Source of the DNA: Estrella lausannensis
GTDB taxonomy: Bacteria; Chlamydiota; Chlamydiia; Chlamydiales; Criblamydiaceae
Length of the DNA stretch: 64,000 nucleotides
Direction: 5' to 3'
Assembly (NCBI RefSeq): GCF_900000175.1
Contig: NZ_CWGJ01000006.1
Coordinates: forward strand, 62,001-126,000
The notes below the pieces were generated by a model. That model did no database searches. It saw only the letters and a list, made by a program, of their open reading frames with translations, and was not told the DNA's origin. The position numbers and the translations under genes were made by a program. Positions 33,532 to 41,920 of the stretch are shown here, piece by piece (positions within the stretch are counted from its first letter, which is position 1; each line of letters starts with the position of its first letter).

Positions 33532-35043
33532 TTATGATGGGCGCAAACCTTGCGCCATTTTTTCAATAAGCTGCGAAATCTTAGAGAGCATCGAGCTTGC
33601 AGATTTATAGTACTCTTCAAACACGAACATGTACCTTCTGACCTTTTCTTTCAAACTGTCGTTCAGCGACTGTCCGGCGGTAATTGCGAAGGTGATTTCC
33701 TGCTGCAGTTTACCAGCTTCCTGAGCGTTCGCGCCTGAAGTTTGATAAACATCGTATTTATCAAGCGCCCAGTCTCTTGCCTTTTCAAAAGTAGGTAGCC
33801 CATCCGCGGACCAGTCCATGTTGTCATAGACGATCTTGGACTTGGCATAAAGCGAGTTGGGGTCGACGTTGCTTGGGGTGGGTGTCTGTCCCGGAGGGTT
33901 GGTCGGTGTTTTAGGAAGCAGTTCAGCCAGATAAACTCCAAGGTTGCTCTTGGCAACGCTTAACTCTTCTGCGTACTGGTGGAAAGTGCCTCCGGATGGC
34001 AGCCCCGGAACGATCGCAGTCGCGCTACTCCACATGAAATCGGGGTAAATGGGAGGGCCGAAATAGCCGCTCGCTGCCTTTTGGTAGGCCGAAGCATAGG
34101 CTGAAGCGGTCGCTTCGACACCGTCGGCGACCTGGTCGCTTAAGTAGTCAAAGCTCAGCGCGCCGGGCGATTTAACAGTCAACTTGTTGTGCAGGTTCTG
34201 GATAGTCGACAGAGTTAACAGAACATTGTCGGTCGTCCTTAAGGCATCATCCAGCGAGGTTAAGGCGTTTGTAAGGATACGGTTTCCTTCGCGGATATAG
34301 TTGACTTCAATCAGCCTCTGTATAGTGTGCGCATTGGCTTCATAGACCGGCAGAACCTCCTTGATACCGCTTAGTTCTTTCACTACCGTATTGCTCGAGA
34401 CTAAGGCATCTACTGTATTGGTGCCACCGAGCCATGCGACAATAGCAGCTATGTCGGCTGCATCGGTGATCACCGACTTGTCTGCTCGTCTGAACTCGAT
34501 TAGTTTGGGATTCGGGGGGGTCGAGTTCGCGACAAGCGTATTAATTGAGTTTGTAACGCTGGCACCATTCAGCAACTGAAAATAGATTAAACCTTGGTAG
34601 CCTCCTGTCAGAGCTGCGCCGCTATAGTTGTCGGCGCTTTCATACATATTTCTGGAAGTTATGGTAGACGAGTTTACAAGCTCGCCAAGTGTTCTTGTTA
34701 TAGAACTGCTTCCGGTATCACCCTTCAGCCAGTCCACCACGATTGCCGCGTCTGCCGCCGAAAGCAGCGTGCCGTCCGCTTTCTTTAATATTAGGTCACC
34801 TGATGCCAGTAAAGCGTCAAGATCCGCATTTAGCTGGGTATCCCAGGGCACCTCGATTAGAATGACATCTTGGTAGTCATCCGAAAGGGGGGTCGAGCCG
34901 TTATACTTGGCTGCCGACTCGAATTTCGAGTTGACTTGCAAGGACAGGGGTCCTTCATAACCCACATCTCCGGGGGCCAGGCCGCCGTTGACCGGTATAA
35001 TGAAGGGTCCGTTTGCAAAAGGGTCTTGTGAATCAAACGTCAT
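33532..35043 (-). CDS. Uncharacterised first protein of translocon operon, candidate needle-tip protein
   Basis: This 503-residue protein has no recognised family. Residues about 40-235 contain two copies of a ~95-residue module: ESAAKYNGSTPLSDDYQDVI, LILKKADGTLLSAADAAIVV and WLKGDTG in the first; ESADNYSGAALTGGYQGLIY, LIEFRRADKSVITDAADIAA and WLGGTNT in the second. The C-terminal half is helical, with a final coiled segment (FEEYYKSASSMLSKISQLIE). There is no signal peptide. In other T3S systems the gene ahead of sycD-translocators often encodes the needle-tip protein, and a domain framed by long helices fits. The tip role is inference. The Shine-Dalgarno is AGGAG. Confidence 0.65.
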   Translation of the reverse strand: MTFDSQDPFANGPFIIPVNGGLAPGDVGYEGPLSLQVNSKFESAAKYNGSTPLSDDYQDVILIEVPWDTQLNADLDALLASGDLILKKADGTLLSAADAAIVVDWLKGDTGSSSITRTLGELVNSSTITSRNMYESADNYSGAALTGGYQGLIYFQLLNGASVTNSINTLVANSTPPNPKLIEFRRADKSVITDAADIAAIVAWLGGTNTVDALVSSNTVVKELSGIKEVLPVYEANAHTIQRLIEVNYIREGNRILTNALTSLDDALRTTDNVLLTLSTIQNLHNKLTVKSPGALSFDYLSDQVADGVEATASAYASAYQKAASGYFGPPIYPDFMWSSATAIVPGLPSGGTFHQYAEELSVAKSNLGVYLAELLPKTPTNPPGQTPTPSNVDPNSLYAKSKIVYDNMDWSADGLPTFEKARDWALDKYDVYQTSGANAQEAGKLQQEITFAITAGQSLNDSLKEKVRRYMFVFEEYYKSASSMLSKISQLIEKMAQGLRPS

Positions 35044-35069
35044 ATATTATCTCCTCAACTTAGGGAGGC

Positions 35070-35267
35070 TTAGTCTTGGCATGCTCTCAGCTCCATGGCA
35101 TCTTTTGGGGGTAAGACACCCCCTGAGATGATAACGTGGGGTGATTGCGGAGCTGATTTTTGCTGTACGTCAGCCTCTCTCTCTTTGTTAAAGACATTAT
35201 CTAAAACTACTTCGGATCGGCTTTCACTCTCCAGCCGTCCAAAAAGCCGCGCTTCTTGCTCTTCCAA
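35070..35267 (-). CDS. Possible small leader ORF of translocon operon
   Basis: A 65-codon frame starting at TTG 35267, ending 26 bases before the 503-residue protein's ATG. The frame is open upstream to about 35335 without ATG or GTG. No Shine-Dalgarno is visible. The predicted product is acidic and charged (EEQEARLFGRLESESRSEVV). It lies wholly within the transcript from the promoter at 35.4 kb, so it may simply be untranslated leader. Confidence 0.3.
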   Translation of the reverse strand: MEEQEARLFGRLESESRSEVVLDNVFNKEREADVQQKSAPQSPHVIISGGVLPPKDAMELRACQD

Positions 35268-35392
35268 GGCAAACAGGGCAGTTTTTTGAGACGCTTGGCC
35301 TTCACAAGGCTCCTCGCGGGGATCAATATTAGGTACAGACTAGATAGTCCAGATGCCGTTGGATGGCGATGCAATCTTTCCCCACATATATT

Positions 35393-35421
35393 ATTTTATA
35401 TAAAAAATATTTTATTTTCAA
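35393..35421 (-). promoter_or_regulatory. Strong promoter of the translocon operon
   Basis: On the minus strand TTGAAA (35421-35416) and TAAAAT (35398-35393) are spaced by exactly 17 bases in a very AT-rich stretch. The same hexamers and spacing occur at the brnQ leader promoter. The transcript would start near 35386, giving a 340-base leader before the first certain gene. No comparably strong site lies inside the operon. Confidence 0.65.
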
Positions 35422-35479
35422 TGCGAATGACAAATTAACGTTCACTGGATTTTGGTCAGGTTAAAATGTTTACAGAGTC

Positions 35480-36403
35480 TTAACGAAGGCCTTTGGAGAG
35501 ACGGGCGTAGTGCACGATGCGGGAGGTCTGGCCTTTTAAGCGTTTATCGATAAAACGGATCCAGCGTTGATCGGTAAAGCTCCAAGTCACCTGAAAAAAT
35601 GACCAGCGGAGCGGAGATCGCTGCTGCCGCAGAATCGATTCCTGCAGCAAGGGCGCGGCTACCCCTTTGGCGAGGAACTCGGGCTTGACGTAGAGGGATG
35701 AATAGCGGATTAGCTGCGGATCATCGGGGTGGGTGTGCGTTACCATCCAGCCGATGACCTCATCACCATGGAGTAGGGCTAAGCTATTGATTTCCTGGAT
35801 ATGAGACTCGTCTTCGAGGGGGGAGATAAAGGGGTGAAAGGTAAACTGCTCCTGCAGGAGGCGGATTTTGAGTTTTTCGCTTGCGTCAATGGTTTTCCAC
35901 GGTTTCAAAGAAAATCCGTCAGGCAGTGGATGATGCGTAGTAAACCATTTTGGCTTAAAAGCGTAGCAGTCAAAATAGTAGCGCGTATGGATCAGGGTTT
36001 TATGTCCCCACCCCCTTCGATAAAGTTCCGTCTCAAGGCCTAAGTCGGGAGAGCCCTCCTCCTTGGCGTAGTGGTGCTCGATCACGAGGCAGCCCTCTGC
36101 ATACAGGCGCGCCTCGAGGAAGCTCAGAAGGAGTTCCGCCACTTCCCCGAAGGGCTTTTGATCACTGACATAGACTAGGCTTAAGTCAGCCAGATGGAGC
36201 TGTCGGTAATAAAGGGCGAAGGCAAAGCCGGCAAGTTGGCCATGATCGATGGCCACTGCGAGTAAGGGTAGCGGCGCCTTTTTCTCCTTCCTGTCTTTCC
36301 CTGGCTCGCAGAAGCTGGTCAGCTCAGCGGGAAGATGGGTGCGAACAGCGCTCAAAAGAGGGTGCTTAAGCGCTTTAAGATCCACTTCTTCGATGTTGAT
36401 CAC
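35480..36403 (-). CDS. GNAT-like acetyltransferase, tandem copy 2
   Basis: The 307-residue protein is a paralogue of the gene directly upstream, overlapping it by four bases (ATGA). Its C-terminal half has a GNAT-like block: VIGWMVTHTHPDDPQLIRYS, then SLYVKPEFLAKGVAAPLLQE, where the GVA..LL segment corresponds to the acetyl-CoA pyrophosphate loop in a divergent form. The N-terminal half may be a second GNAT-fold domain (LLAVAIDHGQLAGFAFALYY). The substrate is unknown. It could be a translationally coupled heterodimer partner. Confidence 0.65.
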   Translation of the reverse strand: MINIEEVDLKALKHPLLSAVRTHLPAELTSFCEPGKDRKEKKAPLPLLAVAIDHGQLAGFAFALYYRQLHLADLSLVYVSDQKPFGEVAELLLSFLEARLYAEGCLVIEHHYAKEEGSPDLGLETELYRRGWGHKTLIHTRYYFDCYAFKPKWFTTHHPLPDGFSLKPWKTIDASEKLKIRLLQEQFTFHPFISPLEDESHIQEINSLALLHGDEVIGWMVTHTHPDDPQLIRYSSLYVKPEFLAKGVAAPLLQESILRQQRSPLRWSFFQVTWSFTDQRWIRFIDKRLKGQTSRIVHYARLSKGLR

Positions 36404-37356
36404 GGCTTGCCCTTTTCATCTTGGGCAGAGCGTGGCATGGCTAAAGCTTTGGATAGGCGCCAGATGCGGACCAGACGATAGGCATTGGGGCGGATGCGCG
36501 CTTCCACAAAGCGCAGCCAGCGCTTGTCGGTGTAGCCGAAATTGAGCAGCAGGTAGCCCCATTGGATGGGTGAGCGTTGCTGCCGGCGGATGGACTCTTG
36601 CAAAAGCGGGACGGCGACTCCACGATTTAGAAACTCCGGACTCACATAGAAGGCCGAGTAGCGAATTTGATCCGGCTCATACGGCAATGTATGAGTGACC
36701 ATCCAACCCACCAACTCCGCTTTGTAGCGGAGGCCGATGCTGTTGATCGGCTGCATCGACTCCTCCTCGTCTGTCGGCGAAATGAAGGGATGCACGGTAA
36801 ACTGCTCTTGCATGCGGTGTAGTTTCATCAACTCCTGCGGGGTGACCTCTTTCCAGGGGAAAAATGAAAAATCGGGTGGCAAGGGACGCGTTTTTAAAAA
36901 CCAGGGAGGCAAGAATGCGAATATGTCGAAATAGAGGCGCGCCATCCGCAGCGATTTGAGGCCGAACCCTTCCGCCTGTAAAAAAAGTTCGATGAAAGGG
37001 GTGGGTGCGCCCTCGTCTTCCTCATATTGGTGCTGTAAAATCAGACAACCGCGCCGTTTAAGGGAATCTTCGATGCAATGCAGCAAGCGGGTGGCCGCTT
37101 CTTTTTTTGCTGGGATTTCTTTCAGATAGAGCTGTTTAATGTCGCCTAAGGAGAAGCTGGGGAGGAATACGACCAGGGCGAAGCCTTGCAGGGTCTCTTC
37201 ATCGAACACCGCATACAGGAGTTGCCTGATGACCTTTTTTCCTCGTACGGGTTTCTCTTCTTTGAAAAAATAGGCGAGTTCGGGGTTTGCAAGCGAAAGC
37301 ATTTCCCGCTTGGTTTCCTCGTTCAGATAGGTGATGTTGATCTCTTCTGCATGCAT
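36400..37356 (-). CDS. GNAT-like acetyltransferase, tandem copy 1
   Basis: A 318-residue paralogue of the next gene, with the same order of blocks: EETLQGFALVVFLPSFSLGD, RRGCLILQHQYEEDEGAPTP, MQEQFTVHPFISPTDEEESM, VGWMVTHTLPYEPDQIRYSA and FYVSPEFLNRGVAVPLLQES. A divergent GNAT acetyl-CoA loop is inferred from the NRGVAVPLL segment. The C-terminus is basic (RPNAYRLVRIWRLSKALAMP). Its 3' side touches the paralogue (four-base overlap) and its 5' side is preceded by a repeat B palindrome. The function is unknown. Confidence 0.65.
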   Translation of the reverse strand: MHAEEINITYLNEETKREMLSLANPELAYFFKEEKPVRGKKVIRQLLYAVFDEETLQGFALVVFLPSFSLGDIKQLYLKEIPAKKEAATRLLHCIEDSLKRRGCLILQHQYEEDEGAPTPFIELFLQAEGFGLKSLRMARLYFDIFAFLPPWFLKTRPLPPDFSFFPWKEVTPQELMKLHRMQEQFTVHPFISPTDEEESMQPINSIGLRYKAELVGWMVTHTLPYEPDQIRYSAFYVSPEFLNRGVAVPLLQESIRRQQRSPIQWGYLLLNFGYTDKRWLRFVEARIRPNAYRLVRIWRLSKALAMPRSAQDEKGKP

Positions 37357-37412
37357 GCCTCTGGCATATACTGAAAGGAAATAAAAAGCAAAAAACGAAA
37401 GTGCGGGTAAAG

Positions 37413-37489
37413 ATATACCGAAAGTATCGCAAAAGTTGGCTGTGGGCTTTGAGAAAGCCTCGGGATTGAAAGACCAACTTTCGGTATAA
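37413..37489. repeat. Repeat B palindrome after clpX
   Basis: TATACCGAAAGTATCGCAAA, GGGCTTTGAGAAAGCCTCGG and GACCAACTTTCGGTATAAGC form a complete family B unit with inverted ends TATACCGAAAG/CTTTCGGTATA. It overlaps a GC hairpin AGCCCCGC/GCGGGGCT at 37488-37514 that may terminate clpX transcription. Confidence 0.75.
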
Positions 37490-37529
37490 GCCCCGCAATT
37501 GATTTTAGCGGGGCTGTTCGAGAGTTTGC

Positions 37530-38798
37530 TTAGGCGCTCTTTGTATCGAGAGTCCGGGTGATGATTGGCTTTTTGTTTTCTGTCACCGTCTCTTTTTCAA
37601 TGATCACCTCTTCTATGGTGTCATCAGAAGGAACATCAAACATCAGGTCGCGCATCAAGCCTTCCAAAATCATGCGGAGGGCCCTTGCCCCTGTTCCTGC
37701 AGCTTGTGCTTTTTCGGCAATTGCGAACAGGGCGTCCTCTGTAAATTGCAGTCTGACGTCGTCGAGCAGGAATAAGCTTTGGTACTGTTTGATGACCGCA
37801 TTTTTCGGCTCGGTGAGCACTCGAACCAGGTCTTCGGTAGTCAGCTCATTGCAGTTGGCTAAGCTGTTGAAGCGACCGACAAACTCAGGGATCATCCCGA
37901 AATGGATCAGGTCTTCCGGCTCTACCCTGGACAGAAGTTTACTTTTTTCCTGAGGGGAAAACTCTTCTTTAGCGTCCTGACGGAATCCAATGACACTCTT
38001 GCCCAGTCGTCTTGCGACAATTTCGTCGAGTCCGACAAAGGCTCCTCCTACGATGAAGAGGATGTTTTCGGTGTTGACGCGGATGTATTCCTGATTCGGG
38101 TGTTTGCGCCCTCCCTTGGGGGGGACGTTGGCTACTGTCCCTTCTACGATTTTAAGGAGCGCCTGCTGAACACCTTCGCCGGAGACATCTCGTGTGATGG
38201 AGACGTTTTGCGTCGTGCGGTGGATTTTATCGATTTCATCGATGTAGACAATGCCCTTCTCGGCTTTCGCGACATCAAAATCGGCGGCTTGCAGGAGGCG
38301 CAGGATAATGTTTTCCACGTCTTCACCGACATAGCCGGCTTCGGTCAGCGTTGTCGCATCGGCAATCGCGAAAGGCACTTCCAGGATGCGCGCCAGTGTT
38401 TTGGCTATCAGCGTTTTTCCGGAACCGGTGGGGCCGAAAAGCATGACGTTGGATTTGCTGATCTCGACTTCCCCTTCGCCTTTGGCAAGGGAGGAGACAC
38501 GGCGGTAGTGGTTGTAGACGCCGACAGAGATCGAGCGCTTGGCGTTTTCCTGGCCGATGATATACTCATCAAGCTTCTCTTTGATCTCTTTGGGTTTGAG
38601 CAGTTTGACTTCGAACGGTTCCCCTGCGGTCTGCGTTTTTTGCTGCTGCTTCTTCTCCAGAATGCTTGCACAGAGGTGCACGCATTTGTCGCAGATGTAG
38701 ACATTGGGGCCCGAGATGAGTTTCTCTACTGCGTCTTCTGTCCTTCCGCAAAAGGAGCAGGAAATGATGTCTTTAGGTGGAAAGTTGTTTTTTCCCAT
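37530..38798 (-). CDS. clpX: ATP-dependent Clp protease ATP-binding subunit ClpX
   Basis: This AAA+ unfoldase feeds proteins to ClpP. The 422-residue protein has the N-terminal four-cysteine zinc finger (CSFCGR and ICDKC, residues 14-40). The Walker A motif FGPTGSGKT lies at about 122-130, Walker [11 protein letters not shown] follows, then sensor and arginine-finger regions and the ClpP-docking loop IGFRQD (IGF motif). The length is standard. It is downstream of clpP with a 170-bp spacer that contains a short inverted repeat. The clpX-clpP-tig order equals CT705-CT707 in Chlamydia. Confidence 0.97.
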   Translation of the reverse strand: MGKNNFPPKDIISCSFCGRTEDAVEKLISGPNVYICDKCVHLCASILEKKQQQKTQTAGEPFEVKLLKPKEIKEKLDEYIIGQENAKRSISVGVYNHYRRVSSLAKGEGEVEISKSNVMLFGPTGSGKTLIAKTLARILEVPFAIADATTLTEAGYVGEDVENIILRLLQAADFDVAKAEKGIVYIDEIDKIHRTTQNVSITRDVSGEGVQQALLKIVEGTVANVPPKGGRKHPNQEYIRVNTENILFIVGGAFVGLDEIVARRLGKSVIGFRQDAKEEFSPQEKSKLLSRVEPEDLIHFGMIPEFVGRFNSLANCNELTTEDLVRVLTEPKNAVIKQYQSLFLLDDVRLQFTEDALFAIAEKAQAAGTGARALRMILEGLMRDLMFDVPSDDTIEEVIIEKETVTENKKPIITRTLDTKSA

Positions 38799-38919
38799 GT
38801 CCTTGTACTCTTGCTCTGAAAGTTAAAAAATCTCTTGCGACGGGAGTGCCTGCCGAAGAGGGAAATACCGATTCGGGTATGTACTATTTTACGCGTAAAT
38901 TGTCTAAGATGTCCAGCAG

Positions 38920-38959
38920 TCTCTTAGAGCCTGTCCATTCGAAGACAGTCTCTAAGAGA
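38920..38959. repeat. Minimal inverted repeat of family A ends
   Basis: TCTCTTAGAGCCTGTC is followed, after seven bases, by AGACAGTCTCTAAGAGA. These are the two terminal motifs of repeat family A facing each other with no internal sequence. It lies in the clpP-clpX spacer and would form a stem in the transcript. Confidence 0.7.
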
Positions 38960-38989
38960 AGAGGGTCATGAAGCGGGTGGATGCCTTGC

Positions 38990-39619
38990 CTATTTTTTGT
39001 GGGGCATTGGATGGACGACTTCGTCGATCAGACCGTAGGCTTTGGCTTCTTCCGGGCTCATGAAAAAATCCCGCTCGGAGTCGGAGGTGATTTTTTCAAT
39101 CGTCTGTCCTGTGCAATCTGCAAGTATCTCAGTCAAGCGTCTCTTCATGAAGAGGATCTCTTTAGCTTGGATGCGCACATCTTCCGCTCTACCGCCAACG
39201 CCTCCTGAGGGCTGGTGGATCATGATCCGGCTGTTGGGAAGGGCATAGCGCCGCCCCTTGGTTCCGGCTGCAAGCAGGAACGCACCCATGGACGAAGCTT
39301 GTCCGATGCAGTAGGTGTTGACGTTGCACGACATCCACTTGAGTGTGTCGAATATTGCAAGCCCTGCGGTAATGTAGCCGCCCATGGAGTTGATGTAGAT
39401 GTTCACATCTTTTTTCGGATCTTCCATTCTGAGGAAGAGCAGCTGGGCTACGACGACGTTGGCGACGTGGTCGTCAATGTCGGAGCCGATGAAGATGATG
39501 CGGTCTTTCAAGAGACGCGAAAAGATATCCATCGACCGCTCTCCGCGGCCCGTATCTTCAATCACATAGGGGGTAAGGGACATTTCGGGGCGTAACAAAG
39601 AGTTATTTTGCCTTTTCAT
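38990..39619 (-). CDS. clpP: ATP-dependent Clp protease proteolytic subunit ClpP
   Basis: This serine protease subunit partners with ClpX. In the 209-residue protein the catalytic triad is in place: Ser in [20 protein letters not shown], His in [10 protein letters not shown] and Asp following in the LADCTG-region helix. Most of the chain matches the ClpP family ([20 protein letters not shown]). I keep ATG 39619, which has an AAGAG site upstream; an internal ATG at 39583 ([10 protein letters not shown]) matches the usual family start and may be the mature N-terminus. Position between tig and clpX corresponds to ClpP2 (CT706). Confidence 0.96.
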   Translation of the reverse strand: MKRQNNSLLRPEMSLTPYVIEDTGRGERSMDIFSRLLKDRIIFIGSDIDDHVANVVVAQLLFLRMEDPKKDVNIYINSMGGYITAGLAIFDTLKWMSCNVNTYCIGQASSMGAFLLAAGTKGRRYALPNSRIMIHQPSGGVGGRAEDVRIQAKEILFMKRRLTEILADCTGQTIEKITSDSERDFFMSPEEAKAYGLIDEVVHPMPHKK

Positions 39620-39671
39620 ATGGATGCTCTTTTAGTTTTCGTGATTAAAAGGTGCTCGTGATCGTTGATCA

Positions 39672-39841
39672 TTTAGAGACTGTCTTAAAACCCAAATATG
39701 TACGCTTTGCTACTCTATTTGGCTATAAACTTCGAAAAAAATCAGCGTATCAATTCAATAATCAGAATTTTTTTTTCGAGGCTTATAGCCCAATCGAGCA
39801 TACAAATCATGCGACTTCAGTTTATGGGCAGTCTCTTAGAA
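39672..39841. repeat. Palindromic repeat A, copy 3, in the clpP leader
   Basis: A complete element about 170 bp long, bounded by TTTAGAGACTGTC and GGGCAGTCTCTTAGA. The inner arms are ATTTGGCTATAAACTTCGAA and TTCGAGGCTTATAGCCCAAT. It lies between a strong promoter (39917-39945) and the clpP start, so it would be transcribed as a long hairpin in the 5' leader. Confidence 0.8.
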
Positions 39842-39916
39842 CTGCCAGGGAAATTTAATCTAAATTCCTTATCGGCAATTATCAGTATAACGCGTCTGAC
39901 CGCGCTGCAATCTTTC

Positions 39917-39945
39917 GTTATAAATTGAACAGGAAGGTGGGTCAA
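39917..39945 (-). promoter_or_regulatory. Promoter of clpP-clpX
   Basis: On the minus strand TTGACC (39945-39940) and TATAAC (39922-39917) are separated by 17 bases. Transcription should begin near 39910, giving a leader of about 290 bases that includes repeat A copy 3. Confidence 0.65.
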
Positions 39946-39999
39946 GCACAATTGTCACTATGCGCTGTAAAAGTTGGAAAGCGGCACAGTCCTTTGTAT

Positions 40000-40035
40000 A
40001 AAAGCTCTGCCTTAAATTCTTAAAGCAGAGCTTTT
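40000..40035 (-). terminator. Rho-independent terminator of tig
   Basis: AAAGCTCTGC/GCAGAGCTTT inverted repeat, with a 14-base loop that can pair further (CTTAAATTCTTAAAG). In the minus-strand transcript it ends in TTTTAT. It sits 22 bases after the tig stop and so separates tig from clpP. Confidence 0.8.
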
Positions 40036-40057
40036 GCGATTGGGAGCAGGCTAGCCT

Positions 40058-41356
40058 TTATCGACTTTCTGCATCTTGCAGAAGAAGATCGGCGACCTTC
40101 TTGATCATCAACATCGAATAGACATTGCTCATCACGTCTTCGGGGCTTTCGTCCATGCGGGCTTTGCTGCTGCCTGTTGCCGGATCGATGTAGCCTTGCA
40201 GGATAAGTTCAGTGAGCACTTCCTGTTTGGAGACATGGACATGCTTCTCCTTGGCGATTTTCTGGGCGATGAACTGCCAGCGAGCGAGAAGTTCTACTTC
40301 TTTTCTTGTCTCAGCTTCAATCTCATCAAGTTTTTTGACGTCTACTTCCCCGTTCGACTCTTTAGCGAGGTGCTGTGACTTCTCCGTGATGCGCTTTTGG
40401 GCGTTCGAAGAGGTGATGGAGTAGGGAACCTCAAAGTTGTAGGATTTGGCGATGAGGTTGCCAAGGGCCTCGCGTCGCTTTTCGCGCGCCACTTCCTGGT
40501 GCTGCTTCTCCAGGTTTTCTTTGACCTTCTGATAGAGTTCATCTTTGCTCTTCAGGCCCACTTTTGCTGCGAGCTGGTCGTCGATAGGAGGCAGGACGCT
40601 GGCTTTAATCGCCTTGACAGTGACCTTGCAGCGTGTCGATTTAAAGTCGTGATTGACAACACCCTCTTCGAGGCGGCTGACAGCTTCTCTTGACTCAAGG
40701 GGAGACTGGCCGATCAGCAGGTCGTGCAGCCAAGTGCCGATTTTGCCTTTTGTCACTTCGATGCGGAAGTCTTGGCATATGAATTTTCCCAGATTGTCGA
40801 GATCTTCAATGTCCACATCGATGAAGTCGCCTTCCTGGACGCCACGTCCTTCTACGCTATGCCAGTCAGCGTTTTGGTAGCGGATGTCTTCCACGATTTG
40901 CTGGATTTTCGTTTCCGTGACAGGCTCCGGCTCGATGGCTTCGAGTTGCAACTCTTTCATGTCGACTGTGGGGATTTCAGGCATCGATTCGAAGAAGACA
41001 TTAACCTCTGTGCCCTTTTCTTTTGAGATGGACACGATCTTGACATCCTGGACGCTGTCTTTCCTGAAGGGGTGCAGGTTGGTCAGGCGCATTGCCTGCA
41101 CAAAGCTTTCCTGGACGACGATGTCTTTCCATTCCTTCTCCACCTGTTTGCCAAAATGGTCTACGATGAGTTTTTCAGGCGCTTTACCTTTACGGAATCC
41201 AGGCAGCGACACTTCCTTGTTGACCACTTTGATGGCCTGTCTTAAAAAGTCGTGCGTTGCCTTAGGGCTGACGTGAATGTTGAAGCTGACCTGGCAGCCA
41301 GGTTCTCTTGTGACGTTGACCTTGTAGTCGGTTGATTCAAATAATTGCTGAGACAA
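40058..41356 (-). CDS. tig: Trigger factor (ribosome-associated chaperone)
   Basis: Trigger factor binds nascent chains at the ribosome exit and has peptidyl-prolyl isomerase activity. The N-terminal ribosome-binding motif GFRKGKAP is at about residue 54. The central PPIase domain contains EGDFIDVDIEDLDNLGKF and LHDLLIGQSPLESREAV, and the helical C-terminal domain follows. The length of 432 residues is normal. The start codon is TTG with GGAGAG six bases upstream; no ATG precedes it in frame. In the PPIase domain the usual FDG motif is not obvious, so isomerase activity may be reduced. Transcription probably begins at the tRNA-Gly promoter upstream. Confidence 0.95.
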   Translation of the reverse strand: MSQQLFESTDYKVNVTREPGCQVSFNIHVSPKATHDFLRQAIKVVNKEVSLPGFRKGKAPEKLIVDHFGKQVEKEWKDIVVQESFVQAMRLTNLHPFRKDSVQDVKIVSISKEKGTEVNVFFESMPEIPTVDMKELQLEAIEPEPVTETKIQQIVEDIRYQNADWHSVEGRGVQEGDFIDVDIEDLDNLGKFICQDFRIEVTKGKIGTWLHDLLIGQSPLESREAVSRLEEGVVNHDFKSTRCKVTVKAIKASVLPPIDDQLAAKVGLKSKDELYQKVKENLEKQHQEVAREKRREALGNLIAKSYNFEVPYSITSSNAQKRITEKSQHLAKESNGEVDVKKLDEIEAETRKEVELLARWQFIAQKIAKEKHVHVSKQEVLTELILQGYIDPATGSSKARMDESPEDVMSNVYSMLMIKKVADLLLQDAESR

Positions 41357-41526
41357 AAGGATCTCTCCACGTTTGATGATTTCTTAAAATGATCGCCATT
41401 ATGAGCCAAATCGCCGAATTAAAGCAAAGGCTTTGGCAAAAGAGGTCAAGACAAGGGAGTTCGGGATAATCAGGGGAGTCAATGACTGAGTTGTTAGCGG
41501 TTTTAGCGACTGTTGATTTGACGGGA

Positions 41527-41598
41527 AGCGGGTGATGAGACTCGAACTCACGACATTCACCTTGGGAAGGTGACGTTCTACCACTGAACTACACCCGC
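41527..41598 (-). tRNA. tRNA-Gly (CCC)
   Basis: The minus strand folds as a full cloverleaf: acceptor GCGGGTG/CACCCGC, D stem GTTC/GAAC, anticodon stem TCACC/GGTGA with loop TTCCCAA (anticodon CCC), T arm GTGAG TTCGAGT CTCAT. CCA is not encoded; the discriminator is T. Confidence 0.93.
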
Positions 41599-41618
41599 AA
41601 AGGGAGTCATAGGATAAT

Positions 41619-41690
41619 AGCGGGTGATGAGGCTCGAACTCACGACCCTCACGTTGGCAACGTGATGCTCTACCACTGAGCTACACCCGC
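41619..41690 (-). tRNA. tRNA-Gly (GCC), copy 1
   Basis: Cloverleaf on the minus strand with acceptor GCGGGTG/CACCCGC, anticodon stem TCACG/CGTGA and loop TTGCCAA (anticodon GCC). It is identical in sequence to the copy at 41735-41806. Confidence 0.95.
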
Positions 41691-41734
41691 ATTCTGTTGA
41701 AGTTAAGGCTTAATCCTTTGAGGAAAAAAGCTGT

Positions 41735-41806
41735 AGCGGGTGATGAGGCTCGAACTCACGACCCTCACGTTGGCAACGTGATGCTCTACCACTGAGCTAC
41801 ACCCGC
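41735..41806 (-). tRNA. tRNA-Gly (GCC), copy 2
   Basis: Same cloverleaf as the neighbouring copy, anticodon GCC. It is the first gene of the tRNA-Gly x3 - tig transcription unit. Confidence 0.95.
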
Positions 41807-41891
41807 AATTTATCCGTTTTGATTTACTGCCTGACTTTTGAGAGCGAAGGCTCGTTTTAATCAGGCTGTCGAATCGAAACTTAAGGGCCAG

Positions 41892-41920
41892 AGTATAGAG
41901 TTCGCTTTTTTTTTCAGCAA
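41892..41920 (-). promoter_or_regulatory. Promoter of the tRNA-Gly array (and possibly tig)
   Basis: On the minus strand TTGCTG (41920-41915) and TATACT (41897-41892) are spaced by 17 bases, the spacer starting with nine adenines. Transcription would start near 41885, about 80 bases before the first tRNA-Gly. Confidence 0.55.

Noticed and set aside
37902-38819. 305-codon plus-strand ORF
   Set aside because: Antisense of clpX, which is certain.
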